Part shown: positions 8,100 through 16,497 of the stretch, piece after piece
Layout: each line of letters opens with the position of its first letter
Position numbering within the stretch: the stretch's first letter is position 1
Position numbers and translations under genes: made by a program
Assembly: GCA_910585435.1 (NCBI GenBank)
Contig: CAJUEJ010000013.1
Location: forward strand, 28,609-92,608
Length of the DNA: 64,000 nt
Direction of reading: 5' to 3'
Source: an uncultured Hungatella sp.
Lineage (GTDB): Bacteria > Bacillota > Clostridia > Lachnospirales > Lachnospiraceae
Notes under the pieces: model-generated
Seen by the model: the letters and a program-made list of their open reading frames with translations, nothing else
Databases searched by the model: none
What the model was told of the DNA's origin: nothing

Positions 8100-8965
8100 A
8101 TTTTTATGACGAAGAAATGCGGTGCGGTTACCTTGTGACAGAAAAAACCAAGCATGTGTGGGCTGTTCAGCTGGATATGCTGGATGAAGTGGATCGGATC
8201 TGTAAAAAGTATCATATCCCATATTTTGCAGACAGTGGCACGCTCATAGGAACCATCCGCCACAAAGGATATATTCCCTGGGATGATGACATCGATCTGG
8301 TGATGATGCGGGAAGACTACGAAAGATTTATCCAGGCTGCTGCCGGGGAGGTGAAAGAGCCTCTGTTTCTCCAGACAGTCTATACAGATAAAAATTATCT
8401 GAAAGGGCACATACAGATACGCGACAGCCGTACAACCGGCTACAATGCGGAAGATAAAAGGGCAGGCTATCACTGCGGGATATTTATCGATATCTTTCCC
8501 CTGGACGGGGTTCCTGATTCCGCGTGGGCCATGAAGCTGTGGCGGTTCCAGATAAGGACGGCGTGGAGTGTTCTGTACACCTGGTACCGTTTCGGCTACT
8601 ACCCCAATGCCACGGTGTTTGGCAGGATACTCCACAGGATAGGCGCCCTTCTGCAGATTCCCATTCCCACTGCCTTTAAATGGTATGAAAAGCTATGTGC
8701 CAGATATTCGGGCAAGAATACCCGCTATGTCTGCGATACGGTTTTTATTGCTGACTGGGAAAAGAATCTGTGGGAGAGGGCATGGTTTGACAGTGCCGTC
8801 CTCATGCCCTTTGAGGACCGTCAGGTTCCGGTGCCCCGGGGGTATGACGGAAGGCTTAAGGCAGAATATGGAGAGTATCTGAAGCCTGTCCAGGCCCCTG
8901 CCTGCCACGGAGATCTGGTTCTGGATCCCTATATTCCATATAAAGAATTTTTAAAAGACCAATAA
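8087..8965 (+). CDS. LicD-family phosphotransferase (first copy)
   Basis: A 292-residue LicD/FKRP-type nucleotidyltransferase-fold protein. The hallmark is FADSGTLIGTIRHKGYIPWDDDIDLVMMREDYERF (about residues 48-82), giving the catalytic acidic cluster DDDID. Family members transfer phosphocholine or another phospho-alcohol from a CDP carrier to cell-surface sugars. It overlaps the flippase gene and ends at a strong terminator. A second LicD is encoded at 36069-36914. Head-group identity is inferred from the LicA/LicC and LicC-CobD fusions in this window, not from this sequence alone. Confidence 0.9.
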   Translation: MEKMNFYDEEMRCGYLVTEKTKHVWAVQLDMLDEVDRICKKYHIPYFADSGTLIGTIRHKGYIPWDDDIDLVMMREDYERFIQAAAGEVKEPLFLQTVYTDKNYLKGHIQIRDSRTTGYNAEDKRAGYHCGIFIDIFPLDGVPDSAWAMKLWRFQIRTAWSVLYTWYRFGYYPNATVFGRILHRIGALLQIPIPTAFKWYEKLCARYSGKNTRYVCDTVFIADWEKNLWERAWFDSAVLMPFEDRQVPVPRGYDGRLKAEYGEYLKPVQAPACHGDLVLDPYIPYKEFLKDQ

Positions 8966-8981
8966 TTGGAAATAAGCACAT

Positions 8982-9039
8982 AAAAAGACTGCCGGGAGAG
9001 ATAATCAATACTGTGACAATCTCTTCCGGCAGTCTTTTT
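8982..9039. terminator. bidirectional intrinsic terminator
   Basis: A 21-nt stem with one or two mismatches (8982-9002 with 9019-9039) that begins with AAAAAGACTGCCGG and ends with CCGGCAGTCTTTTT. It serves both licD (plus) and the convergent L,D-transpeptidase gene (minus). Confidence 0.92.
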
Positions 9040-9057
9040 ATTCAAAATACAAGCTGT

Positions 9058-10470
9058 TTATGACAGCCCGTTCTCCGGTACGCTGTCATCGGTGGGATCC
9101 CAAGTCTGCTCGCTGGGAATAATAACTTTAAGGGCCGGGCGGTCAAAGGGACCGGGGACAGGCGAGTTATATACAGTGACAGAGGTGCCCAGAGCACAGT
9201 GGTCATAGATCCATTTACAGTCTGCAGCTGTAAAACGAATACAGCCGTGAGACCGGGAAATCCCTAAAAAGTTGTAGGTAGAAGAATACAGGGTATATGG
9301 ATTGGGCTTCTCATAGATAGCGGAGTGCATCAGAATCGGAAGCCCCGCTCCCAGCCGTGTCAGATACTGGCAGTATTCTCCTGTAACCATCAGCCTCCAC
9401 CGGTATTTCTCCGGAGTCTTGAAGGTTCCTATGGGTGTGTCGTCTCCTGTGGAGCACAGGAATGACTTGTAGGGAATGATAAAGCCGTTTTCACCATCCT
9501 GCACATAGATGGTGGTACAGTTCATCTGTTTGTTGATGCGAATCTGGAAGGGGCCCGGATGGTTTAAATAAGGCTCCAGATCCGTGACCAGCCTGCCGTC
9601 GCCTTCGAAATAATATTTATAGCCATCTATGTACTGCCACCCTGTAACCGCATTGCCGTCTGCAAAGTAGTAACGGTCTCTGTCATTCCATACCCATCCG
9701 GTAAAAGGCTGTCCGGTTCCGCTTGTGTAGGTGGGAAGTCCGTTTTCAAAGCTGATGCCCTCTGCAGCCGGAGCTGAAACTGCATTGGCGGTATCTAAAC
9801 TGGAAGCGTCGCCGCCTGCTCTGGCTATAAGCACGGCCCGCAGACCGGTGATATACTTGCCTGTGGCCATGGTGCCGCTGGTAGCGCCGTTAGCTGCCCA
9901 CCCGCAGGTGGTACCGTCTGACAGCACGGAAGAATAATACACACTGTAATTGTCTGCAAGCTGCCCGCTTAAACGAATCTGGACAGCCTCGATGGGAACC
10001 CCTGCCGTCCAGGGCGAGTGATCCCCGTTCATAACCCAGTTGCTCCAGCCGGTAGCGCCGGAGTAAGTACGGTATATGGCGTCTCCCCGCATACCGTTTA
10101 CAGAATAAATACACAGTGACAGGGCGCCGCTGCCGCCTACCTGCAGCAGAGATCCGTCTGCAACCGGAGGCGTCCAGTTCATAGACTCAGGATCCAGAAG
10201 CTGAAGCTGAATAGAGGAAATAGCAGGAACAGACGGGGCTGTCTGGGCAGGGGCAGGATCTTCCCCGGCCGGTGTGATCTCCGCAGCAGCAGTCTCCTCA
10301 GGTGTCTCCGTATCTATAAATGGTTCACTGGAATCGGGCTCCTCCTGGTTTTGTTCTGCAAATGCCGGACCGTAGTTTTCGTCAGGATCTGCAAAAGCAG
10401 GAAACACACTTCCCACAGCCAAAGCAAAGGTTAGCGAAACCAATGCCATGTGATGCGTAAGTCTTCGCAT
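9058..10470 (-). CDS. secreted L,D-transpeptidase with ChW and choline-binding-type repeats
   Basis: A 470-residue secreted wall enzyme. It begins MRRLTHHMALVSLTFALAVGS with a signal peptide ending near VFPAFA. A Pro/Glu-rich linker follows, then about two Clostridial hydrophobic-W repeats (GWSNWVMNG..., CGWAANGATSG...), then CW-binding repeats (FTGWVWNDRDRYYF, TGWQYIDGYKYYF), then a C-terminal YkuD domain with catalytic SHGCIRF (Cys410) and upstream LMHSA His. YkuD enzymes make 3-3 cross-links or attach proteins to peptidoglycan. I start it at 10470 because AGGAGG precedes that ATG; a 20-codon extension to 10530 lacks an RBS. The repeats suggest binding to a (phospho)choline-like decorated glycan. 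Confidence 0.9.
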   Translation of the reverse strand: MRRLTHHMALVSLTFALAVGSVFPAFADPDENYGPAFAEQNQEEPDSSEPFIDTETPEETAAAEITPAGEDPAPAQTAPSVPAISSIQLQLLDPESMNWTPPVADGSLLQVGGSGALSLCIYSVNGMRGDAIYRTYSGATGWSNWVMNGDHSPWTAGVPIEAVQIRLSGQLADNYSVYYSSVLSDGTTCGWAANGATSGTMATGKYITGLRAVLIARAGGDASSLDTANAVSAPAAEGISFENGLPTYTSGTGQPFTGWVWNDRDRYYFADGNAVTGWQYIDGYKYYFEGDGRLVTDLEPYLNHPGPFQIRINKQMNCTTIYVQDGENGFIIPYKSFLCSTGDDTPIGTFKTPEKYRWRLMVTGEYCQYLTRLGAGLPILMHSAIYEKPNPYTLYSSTYNFLGISRSHGCIRFTAADCKWIYDHCALGTSVTVYNSPVPGPFDRPALKVIIPSEQTWDPTDDSVPENGLS

Positions 10471-10688
10471 GATGTTATACCTCCTGAAAATGAAATAAGC
10501 TACTGCCTGAACAGTAACTGACATAGTCATGAATCATAATTTACCATATTTATAAGGAAAATGCTATATCCAATTTACATTTTTTGTCTGTTATTGTAAA
10601 ATCGTAATAAAAATAATATTTATCCGTAAGAATTATGGGAATATTTAGTTTGGTATATGGAAGAAAGAATGGTAAAATGGAGAGTACG

Positions 10689-11381
10689 ATGGAAAGAGTT
10701 CTGGCAATCATACCAGCATTTAATGAAGAACAGAATATTGAAAAGGTAGTGGAAGGCTTAAAACAGCAGGGGCTCCCCATGGATTATGTGGTGGTGAATG
10801 ATGGATCCACAGATCGGACGGCTGCTATCTGCCGGGAAAAGGGCTACAACCTTCTGGATCTTCCTGTGAATCTGGGGCTGGCAGGCTGTTTTCAGGCGGG
10901 GATGAAATACGCGTACAAAAAAAGGTATCCGTATGTGGTGCAGTTTGACGGAGACGGGCAGCACAGGCCGGAATTTATCGGGGCTATGCTTGCGAAGATG
11001 GAGGAAGGGTATGACCTGGTCATCGGAAGCCGTTTTCTTGAGAGCCGGAAGGATTATTCCCCAAGAATGATCGGAAGCCGGCTTATCACGGCGGCTATCC
11101 GGCTGACTACAGGAGTGAGGCTTACGGATCCTACCTCTGGCATGAGGATGTTTAACCGGGAGCTGATACGGGAGTTTGCGCTGAATTTAAATTACGGCCC
11201 GGAACCGGATACGGTTTCCTACCTTTTAAAACAGGGGGCAAAGGTGGCGGAGATCCCGGTGATTATTGAAGACAGGGCAGGCGGGGAAAGCTATCTGAAA
11301 CCTGCCATAGCTGCAGGCTATATGGTGCGGATATTGATTTCGATTCTCTTGATTCAAAATTTCAGAAAAAGGAAGCGGTAA
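10689..11381 (+). CDS. DPM1-like polyprenyl-phosphate glycosyltransferase (GT2)
   Basis: A 230-residue GT2 enzyme related to dolichol-phosphate mannose synthase. Motifs are LAIIPAFNEEQNIEKVVE, VVNDGSTDRTA, VQFDGDGQHRPEFI (DxD) and the LTDPTSGMRMFNREL segment. There is no C-terminal membrane pair, so it is a soluble or peripheral form that would make a polyprenyl-phosphate sugar for a GT-C enzyme. ATG 10689 has GGAG six bases upstream; ATGs at 10677 and 10635 are in frame but weaker. It begins a plus-strand operon that runs to at least the DUF2142 gene. The 218-bp divergent gap to the transpeptidase gene is AT-rich without a convincing promoter. Confidence 0.87.
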   Translation: MERVLAIIPAFNEEQNIEKVVEGLKQQGLPMDYVVVNDGSTDRTAAICREKGYNLLDLPVNLGLAGCFQAGMKYAYKKRYPYVVQFDGDGQHRPEFIGAMLAKMEEGYDLVIGSRFLESRKDYSPRMIGSRLITAAIRLTTGVRLTDPTSGMRMFNRELIREFALNLNYGPEPDTVSYLLKQGAKVAEIPVIIEDRAGGESYLKPAIAAGYMVRILISILLIQNFRKRKR

Positions 11382-11388
11382 CAGATTT

Positions 11389-12714
11389 ATGGGTGGAGGA
11401 CAGGCTGGAAAGATGGCGGACAAGTGGGTGTCTCTCTTACTGAGGACAGGCGGGGACAAAGAAAGAGAGAATGTGATCTGGAATATCATCGGCAGCTTCT
11501 GCTATGCCTTTGCCAGCATGGTACTTTCTTTTCTCGTTCTCCGGATCATCGGCAAAGAACAGGGAGGGATATTTTCTTTTGGCTACAGCACCTTTGGCCA
11601 GCAGATGTTTCTCCTGGCCTATTTTGGAATCCGCCCCTTTCATGTTACAGATGGGAGAGGAAGCTATGGATTCGGCGATTATCTCCATCACAGATATATA
11701 ACCTGTGGGATGGCGCTGGCAGTAGGAGCAGCGTATCTGGCTTTTTGCGGATATGGCAGGGAGAAGGCGGCAGTCATCTTCCTACTGGTGTGCTACAAGG
11801 TGGTGGACGGCCTGGCGGATGTGTATGAATCGGAATTTCAGAGAAACGGAAATCTGCATCTGACAGGAAAATCCAACACATTCAGAACCCTTTTGTCTGT
11901 AGGCACCTTTCTTGTGGTTTTAATCCTGTGGAAGGATCTGATGGCAGCCTGTGTGGCAGCGGTGGCAGCCCAGGCAGCCGGAGTCATTCTTTTTGACAGG
12001 ATGGTAATCAAAAGGCTTTCAGGGATTCAATGGGAGTGGAGAAGGGACAGGCTTTTGCCTCTCACCTGGGAGACGATCCTTTTATTTGTCTCTGTATTTT
12101 TAGACTTTTACATTTTTTCCGCCTCCAAATACGCCATTGACGCCTGCATGGATGATGTGGCATCCGGATATTTCAACCTTATATTTATGCCAACGTCCAT
12201 GATAAATCTGGCTGCCGGATTCGTGATCCGGCCGGTGCTGACTTTTCTTACGGATGACTGGAACCAGAAACGGTTCAGCCGTTTTGCCAGGCTGCTTTTG
12301 AAAATATCCGGTGTGATTGCAGGGTTAAGTACAGCGGCAGTGGTTCTGGCCTGGATCCTGGGAAAGCCGATGCTTGGGATTATGGAGCGGCTTTTAGGTT
12401 CGGCTTACACAGGAAGCCTGACCGTTTACCACTCTTCCTTTGTGGTGATTGTGCTGGGAGGTGGTTTTTATGCCTTTTTAAATCTGTACTATTATGTGCT
12501 GGTGATTATAAGGCGGCAGAAAGTGATTTTCGGGATTTATTTTATACTGACTCTGTTAGCTGCATGGCTGGCGCCCCGTCTGGTGGCCGGGTACGGGATT
12601 CCGGGGGCGGCCTGGGCTTACGTAAGCCTTATGGTGGTTATGGCCGCAGGCTTTGTGGCAGGAGCCTGGATCCTGGTACTGCATTGCGGAAATAAAGGTG
12701 AATGCAGTGCCTGA
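11389..12714 (+). CDS. second Wzx-like membrane transporter
   Basis: A 441-residue polytopic protein in the MOP/MATE-Wzx superfamily: ENVIWNIIGSFCYAFASMVLSFLVLRIIG opens the first helices, and long hydrophobic segments continue to the C-terminus. It diverges considerably from the flippase at 6672 and lacks its TPYVSRV signature, so it may carry a different lipid-linked glycan or teichoic-acid precursor. It starts 7 bases after the DPM1-like gene; ATG 11413 (MADKWVS) is an alternative start. Neighbouring GT2, DUF2304 and DUF2142 genes support a role in polysaccharide export. Confidence 0.8.
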   Translation: MGGGQAGKMADKWVSLLLRTGGDKERENVIWNIIGSFCYAFASMVLSFLVLRIIGKEQGGIFSFGYSTFGQQMFLLAYFGIRPFHVTDGRGSYGFGDYLHHRYITCGMALAVGAAYLAFCGYGREKAAVIFLLVCYKVVDGLADVYESEFQRNGNLHLTGKSNTFRTLLSVGTFLVVLILWKDLMAACVAAVAAQAAGVILFDRMVIKRLSGIQWEWRRDRLLPLTWETILLFVSVFLDFYIFSASKYAIDACMDDVASGYFNLIFMPTSMINLAAGFVIRPVLTFLTDDWNQKRFSRFARLLLKISGVIAGLSTAAVVLAWILGKPMLGIMERLLGSAYTGSLTVYHSSFVVIVLGGGFYAFLNLYYYVLVIIRRQKVIFGIYFILTLLAAWLAPRLVAGYGIPGAAWAYVSLMVVMAAGFVAGAWILVLHCGNKGECSA

Positions 12715-12736
12715 TAGGTTCGTCATCTGTGGGTCT

Positions 12737-12792
12737 GCAAATCGGCGTTGTAGCAGTGCCTGCACCTGATTTGCCTGTGTGCCGGCACACAG
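12737..12792. repeat. intergenic hairpin and 18-bp palindrome
   Basis: The 128-bp gap before the next gene contains an inverted repeat (GCAAATCGG 12737-12745 with CCTGATTTGC 12765-12774) followed directly by the perfect palindrome CTGTGTGCCGGCACACAG (12775-12792). There is no T-run, so it is not a standard terminator. It may be a processing or partial-termination site inside the operon. Confidence 0.5.
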
Positions 12793-12842
12793 GGCACAAA
12801 GAGCTTCCGGGAACACTTTGCTGGAGAAATGAGGACAGGAAC

Positions 12843-13793
12843 ATGAATAAAAAGGTGGATGTGATCATTCCGGTGTATAAGCCGGATCAGAAATTTTTAA
12901 GCCTGCTTAAGCGGCTTAAGCGGCAGACCTATCCTGTAAACAGGATCATTATTATGAATACGGATCCCTCTTGCTGGGATGAAACAAAGTACGGCGGCAT
13001 ACCAGGGATACAGGTTTACCATCTGGAAAAAGCGGATTTTGATCACGGAAGAACGAGAAATCAGGGGGCATCCCATTGCAGCGGGGATATTATGATTTTC
13101 ATGACCGACGATGCCCTGCCGGCAGATCCGTATCTGGTGGAGCGTCTGGTGGGGGCGTTTGAAAACCGGGGGCAGGAGGGAGAAGAGATCGCCCAGGTCT
13201 ATGCCAGGCAGCTTCCGGCCAGAGACTGCAGGCCTGTCGAACGGCTTAACAGGGAGTACAACTATCCAAAGGAAAGCAGGATAAAGACAGGGAAGGATCT
13301 GGGGGAGCTGGGAATCAAAACGTATTTTGCCTCCAACGTCTGCTGCGCCTACCGGAGGGACATATTCGTGAAACAGGGCGGTTTTATTGACAGGACGATT
13401 TTCAATGAGGATATGATCTACGCAGCCGGGGTGATAAAAGACGGGTATGCCATCATGTATGAGGCGTCTGCCCGGGTGATACATTCCCATAATTTTTCGG
13501 CAGGGCAGCAGTTTCGCCGCAATTTTGACCTGGCGGTTTCCCAGGCGGATCATCCGGAAGTGTTTCAGGGAATCCCCTCTGAGGGGGAGGGGATCCGGAT
13601 GGTAAAAAAGACAGCGGGAAAGCTGATAAAAACCGGCCAGGGACGGCTGATCCCATCTCTTATTTTCGGCAGCGGCTGCAAGTATCTGGGATACCGGATG
13701 GGAAAAAGCTATAAAAGCCTGCCTCTGTGGATGGTACGTCTGTGTACCTCCAATACGGACTATTGGAACAGGAAGGAGAAAAACCAGCCATGA
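12843..13793 (+). CDS. family 2 glycosyltransferase (rhamnosyltransferase-like)
   Basis: A 316-residue GT2: MNKKVDVIIPVYKPDQKFLSLLKRLKRQTY, IIIMNTDPS, the FDHGRTRNQGASHCSGDIMIFMTDDALPAD segment, and FASNVCCAYRRDIF. The FDHGxTRN motif is characteristic of rhamnosyltransferase-type GT2 proteins of Gram-positive capsule loci. ATG 12843 follows AGGACAGG; the 47 codons upstream in frame overlap the palindromic gap and are not credible. It overlaps the next gene by four bases (ATGA). Together with rmlC it hints at rhamnose in the glycan; the donor specificity is inferred. Confidence 0.86.
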   Translation: MNKKVDVIIPVYKPDQKFLSLLKRLKRQTYPVNRIIIMNTDPSCWDETKYGGIPGIQVYHLEKADFDHGRTRNQGASHCSGDIMIFMTDDALPADPYLVERLVGAFENRGQEGEEIAQVYARQLPARDCRPVERLNREYNYPKESRIKTGKDLGELGIKTYFASNVCCAYRRDIFVKQGGFIDRTIFNEDMIYAAGVIKDGYAIMYEASARVIHSHNFSAGQQFRRNFDLAVSQADHPEVFQGIPSEGEGIRMVKKTAGKLIKTGQGRLIPSLIFGSGCKYLGYRMGKSYKSLPLWMVRLCTSNTDYWNRKEKNQP

Positions 13794-14155
13794 TGACAGT
13801 AACCCTTAGGATCGCATTGATTCTGGTATCTGTGGGAACCCTGTTTCTCATGATGAGAAAGATCCGCCAGTCCAAGGTGCAGATTGAGAATGCAATTTTC
13901 TGGATTATTCTGGCCCTGGTTTTAGTGGTGTTCAGCATCTTCCCGTCAGTGGCGGATTTTGCATCCCGCCTGGTAGGGATCTATGCCACCACCAATTTTT
14001 TGTTTGTCTTTGCCATCTTTGTGCTGATTGTCAAGATTTTTTACATGACAATCCATATTTCCCAGCTGGAGACAAAGATAAAAGAACTGGCACAGCAGAT
14101 AGCGCTGATAGAGAAAATAAGGGAAGAAGAGGGTGTGCATGATGAAAAAGATTAA
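13790..14155 (+). CDS. DUF2304 small membrane protein
   Basis: A 121-residue protein with three hydrophobic segments (about residues 3-22, 34-52 and 66-90) and a charged C-terminal coiled tail (QLETKIKELAQQIALIEKIREEE), matching the DUF2304 family that accompanies DPM1-like glycosyltransferases. It probably serves as a membrane partner for polyprenyl-phosphate sugar synthesis, possibly for the soluble DPM1-like enzyme at 10689; that partnership is inferred. ATG 13790 overlaps the previous stop as ATGA, with AAGGAG upstream, and its 3' end overlaps the DUF2142 gene. Confidence 0.85.
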   Translation: MMTVTLRIALILVSVGTLFLMMRKIRQSKVQIENAIFWIILALVLVVFSIFPSVADFASRLVGIYATTNFLFVFAIFVLIVKIFYMTIHISQLETKIKELAQQIALIEKIREEEGVHDEKD

Positions 14156-15821
14156 GCCCTGGCTGGCAGTGTGGGCTTCCATGGCGCTGCTGGCCCTGGC
14201 ACACTTCAGAGATGTGCGCCGCGGAATCGATATCACGGGAGACGGCTGGCTGGCGTCCTGGTATACGGTGCTGGTGTTTGTTATTTTTCTGGGAGCCGGG
14301 GCAGCCGGGGTACTGTTTTTAAATCTTGCAGGAAAGAGGCAGTGGAGGCTGGAACAGATATACCCTCTGGCCGGGCTTTTCCTGGGAGGGCTGTATCTGT
14401 TTGTCCTGCCGCCTCTTTCAGCGCCAGATGAGGTCAGCCACTATATCAGCTCTTACCAGCTGTCCAGCCGTCTCATGGGCAGACAGGCAGTAAGCCGCGA
14501 GGGGAAGGTGCTGGTGCGGGGCATGGACTGGTTTTTGGAAGATACTGAAGGAAATTATACATTTTATAAAGACGAGGACAATATTTGGAAGGTTTTGGGG
14601 GCCCAGACAGAGGATCAGGACTGGAAGGCCCTGGGATATGAACTGAGGGAGAAGACCTACCGCATGATTCATGACATAGGCTTTCTGGGAGGAGAGGTTC
14701 CTCAGAAAGAGATGTTTGAGGAGAAGGGAGAGGACATAGCCGGACAGACGGCAGCCAGTATCCATCTGACCGTGGTGACTACGCCTGTGGCCTATGCTCC
14801 CCAGGCTTTGGGAATCTCCCTGGCCAGGGTGCTTTGCCTGGACAGCATATGGCTGGCGTATATGGGGCGCTTGTTTAACCTGGTGTTTTTTGTGGCGCTG
14901 ACCACCCTGGCCATGAGGCGGCTGCCCTTTGGAAAGGAGGTTTTATTTGGGGTGGCCCTTCTGCCTATGACCCTGAACCTTTCCGCCTCCTTCTCCTATG
15001 ATGTGATGATTATGGGATGCCTGTTTTATTTTACGGCAGTCTGCATCGACCTGGCCTGTGCCAAAGAAAAGGCAGGCTGGAGAGACATAGCCATCCTGAT
15101 GCTTTTGATGGCGGCGGCAGGGCCGTGTAAAATGATCTACGGTGTGATGATGGGGCTGTGCCTTCTGATTCCGGTAAAGAAATTCGGAGGCTGGAAAAAA
15201 TGGGCGCTGTCTGCAACAGCTGTGGCAGGAGCCTGGGCAGTGGCTATGATACTGGTAAACAGCCGGGTAATCACAAATTATGTGACAGAGGCAGAACCAG
15301 TGGTGGAATGGGCCCAGGAGGCAGGCTACAGCCTTTCCTTTCTTCTCCGCAATCCGGGGAAGCTGATCCGCATCTTTTATCAGACCATACTCTGGCAGAC
15401 AGAGACCTACCACCTGACTATGATAGGCTCCTACCTGGGAAATCTGGATCAGGGGCTGGATGTGCCCTACCTGATGGTGGTATTTTTCACCTTCTGCCTG
15501 ATGGCGCTGTCCTTGAGAAAACCAGGAGAGAGCCTGCTCCTTACAAGAGGAAGGAGAGTGTGGATCTTCGTGGTATGCGCCGCATGTGTGGCAGCGGCCA
15601 TGGGATCCATGCTTCTGGCCTGGACGCCTGTCAGCAGCAAGATAATAAACGGAGTCCAGGGAAGATATTTCCTGCCCTTTCTGCCGGTTTTTCTGATGGC
15701 GTGTAAAAATGACTGGTTAATTTTGACAAAGGATCGAAACCGTAGTATATTGTATCTGATGTTCTGTGCCAACGGATATACATTGTTCCGCCTGTTCAGC
15801 GTCGTCTGTATGAGGACTTAA
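14139..15821 (+). CDS. DUF2142 polytopic membrane protein, candidate GT-C glycosyltransferase
   Basis: About 560 residues with roughly 11 to 12 membrane helices and the DUF2142 signature LPPLSAPDEVSHYISSYQLSS after the third helix, where the acidic DE pair corresponds to the catalytic loop acid of GT-C enzymes. The large loop carrying DWFLEDTEGNYTFYKDED is extracytoplasmic. It probably uses a polyprenyl-phosphate sugar supplied by the DPM1-like/DUF2304 pair to modify an exported glycan or teichoic acid. ATG 14139 or 14142 (AAGAAGAGGG upstream) is preferred over GTG 14133. It overlaps DUF2304 by about 17 bases. Confidence 0.82.
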   Translation: MMKKIKPWLAVWASMALLALAHFRDVRRGIDITGDGWLASWYTVLVFVIFLGAGAAGVLFLNLAGKRQWRLEQIYPLAGLFLGGLYLFVLPPLSAPDEVSHYISSYQLSSRLMGRQAVSREGKVLVRGMDWFLEDTEGNYTFYKDEDNIWKVLGAQTEDQDWKALGYELREKTYRMIHDIGFLGGEVPQKEMFEEKGEDIAGQTAASIHLTVVTTPVAYAPQALGISLARVLCLDSIWLAYMGRLFNLVFFVALTTLAMRRLPFGKEVLFGVALLPMTLNLSASFSYDVMIMGCLFYFTAVCIDLACAKEKAGWRDIAILMLLMAAAGPCKMIYGVMMGLCLLIPVKKFGGWKKWALSATAVAGAWAVAMILVNSRVITNYVTEAEPVVEWAQEAGYSLSFLLRNPGKLIRIFYQTILWQTETYHLTMIGSYLGNLDQGLDVPYLMVVFFTFCLMALSLRKPGESLLLTRGRRVWIFVVCAACVAAAMGSMLLAWTPVSSKIINGVQGRYFLPFLPVFLMACKNDWLILTKDRNRSILYLMFCANGYTLFRLFSVVCMRT

Positions 15822-15827
15822 GGCGTC

Positions 15828-15859
15828 GTACGGTCAGCATAGCAAGTGCGCAGACCTAC
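15828..15859 (+). repeat. intergenic 32-bp repeat, copy 1
   Basis: Matches 28 of 32 positions with the reverse complement of 52711-52742 (shared ends GTACGGTCAGC and GTGCGCAGACCTAC). It lies in the gap between the DUF2142 gene and rmlC. Confidence 0.7.
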
Positions 15860-15905
15860 AGCAAGGATTTGATACTTTGAAAATAAAGACAAGGAGTTTT
15901 GGAAA

Positions 15906-16460
15906 ATGGGAAAAATTAAGGTGACATCCTGCGGGATGGAAGGGCTTTATGTGATCGAACCTACAGTATTTTATGATGAGCGTGGATATTTTGTGGAGAC
16001 CTACAATCAGAATGATTTTAAGGCAGAGGGCCTTGACATGGTTTTTGTTCAGGACAACCAGTCCATGTCCTCCAGGGGAGTGCTGAGAGGGCTTCACTAT
16101 CAGAAACAGTACCCCCAGGGAAAGCTGGTGCGTGTTGTGAGGGGGACTGTGTTTGACGTGGCTGTGGATCTGCGTGCCAGCTCAGAAACCTACGGGAAAT
16201 GGTTCGGCGTGGAGCTGTCAGCAGAGAATAAGAAGCAGTTTTACATTCCTCAGGGATTTGCCCATGGCTTTCTGGTGCTGTCTGACGTGGCGGAATTTGC
16301 ATACAAATGCACAGACTTTTATCATCCGGGAGATGAGGGCGGCCTGATCTGGAACGATCCGGATATCGGAGTGGAGTGGCCCATTGAAGAGGGAATGCAG
16401 CTGCTTATCTCCGAGAAAGATCAGAAATGGGGCGGGCTGAAAAGCACCTTTAAATTTTAG
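15906..16460 (+). CDS. rmlC: dTDP-4-dehydrorhamnose 3,5-epimerase
   Basis: A 184-residue cupin enzyme of typical RmlC length that epimerises dTDP-4-keto-6-deoxyglucose at C3 and C5 on the way to dTDP-L-rhamnose. Motifs are FYDERGYFVETYN, QDNQSMSSRGVLRGLHYQ with the catalytic His in GLHYQ, KLVRVVRGTVFDVAVDLR, and FYIPQGFAHGFLVLSD. RBS AAGGAG about 10 bases upstream. RmlA, RmlB and RmlD are not in this window, so the pathway must be completed elsewhere. It directly precedes the ABC exporter genes. Confidence 0.94.
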   Translation: MGKIKVTSCGMEGLYVIEPTVFYDERGYFVETYNQNDFKAEGLDMVFVQDNQSMSSRGVLRGLHYQKQYPQGKLVRVVRGTVFDVAVDLRASSETYGKWFGVELSAENKKQFYIPQGFAHGFLVLSDVAEFAYKCTDFYHPGDEGGLIWNDPDIGVEWPIEEGMQLLISEKDQKWGGLKSTFKF

Positions 16461-16497
16461 ACACATATAACCGGCAATTTGGAGGAAAACAACGAAT

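Noticed and set aside
12702..12842. 47-codon N-terminal extension of the GT2 at 12843
   Set aside because: It translates an intergenic palindrome and overlaps the previous gene; a better RBS lies before 12843.
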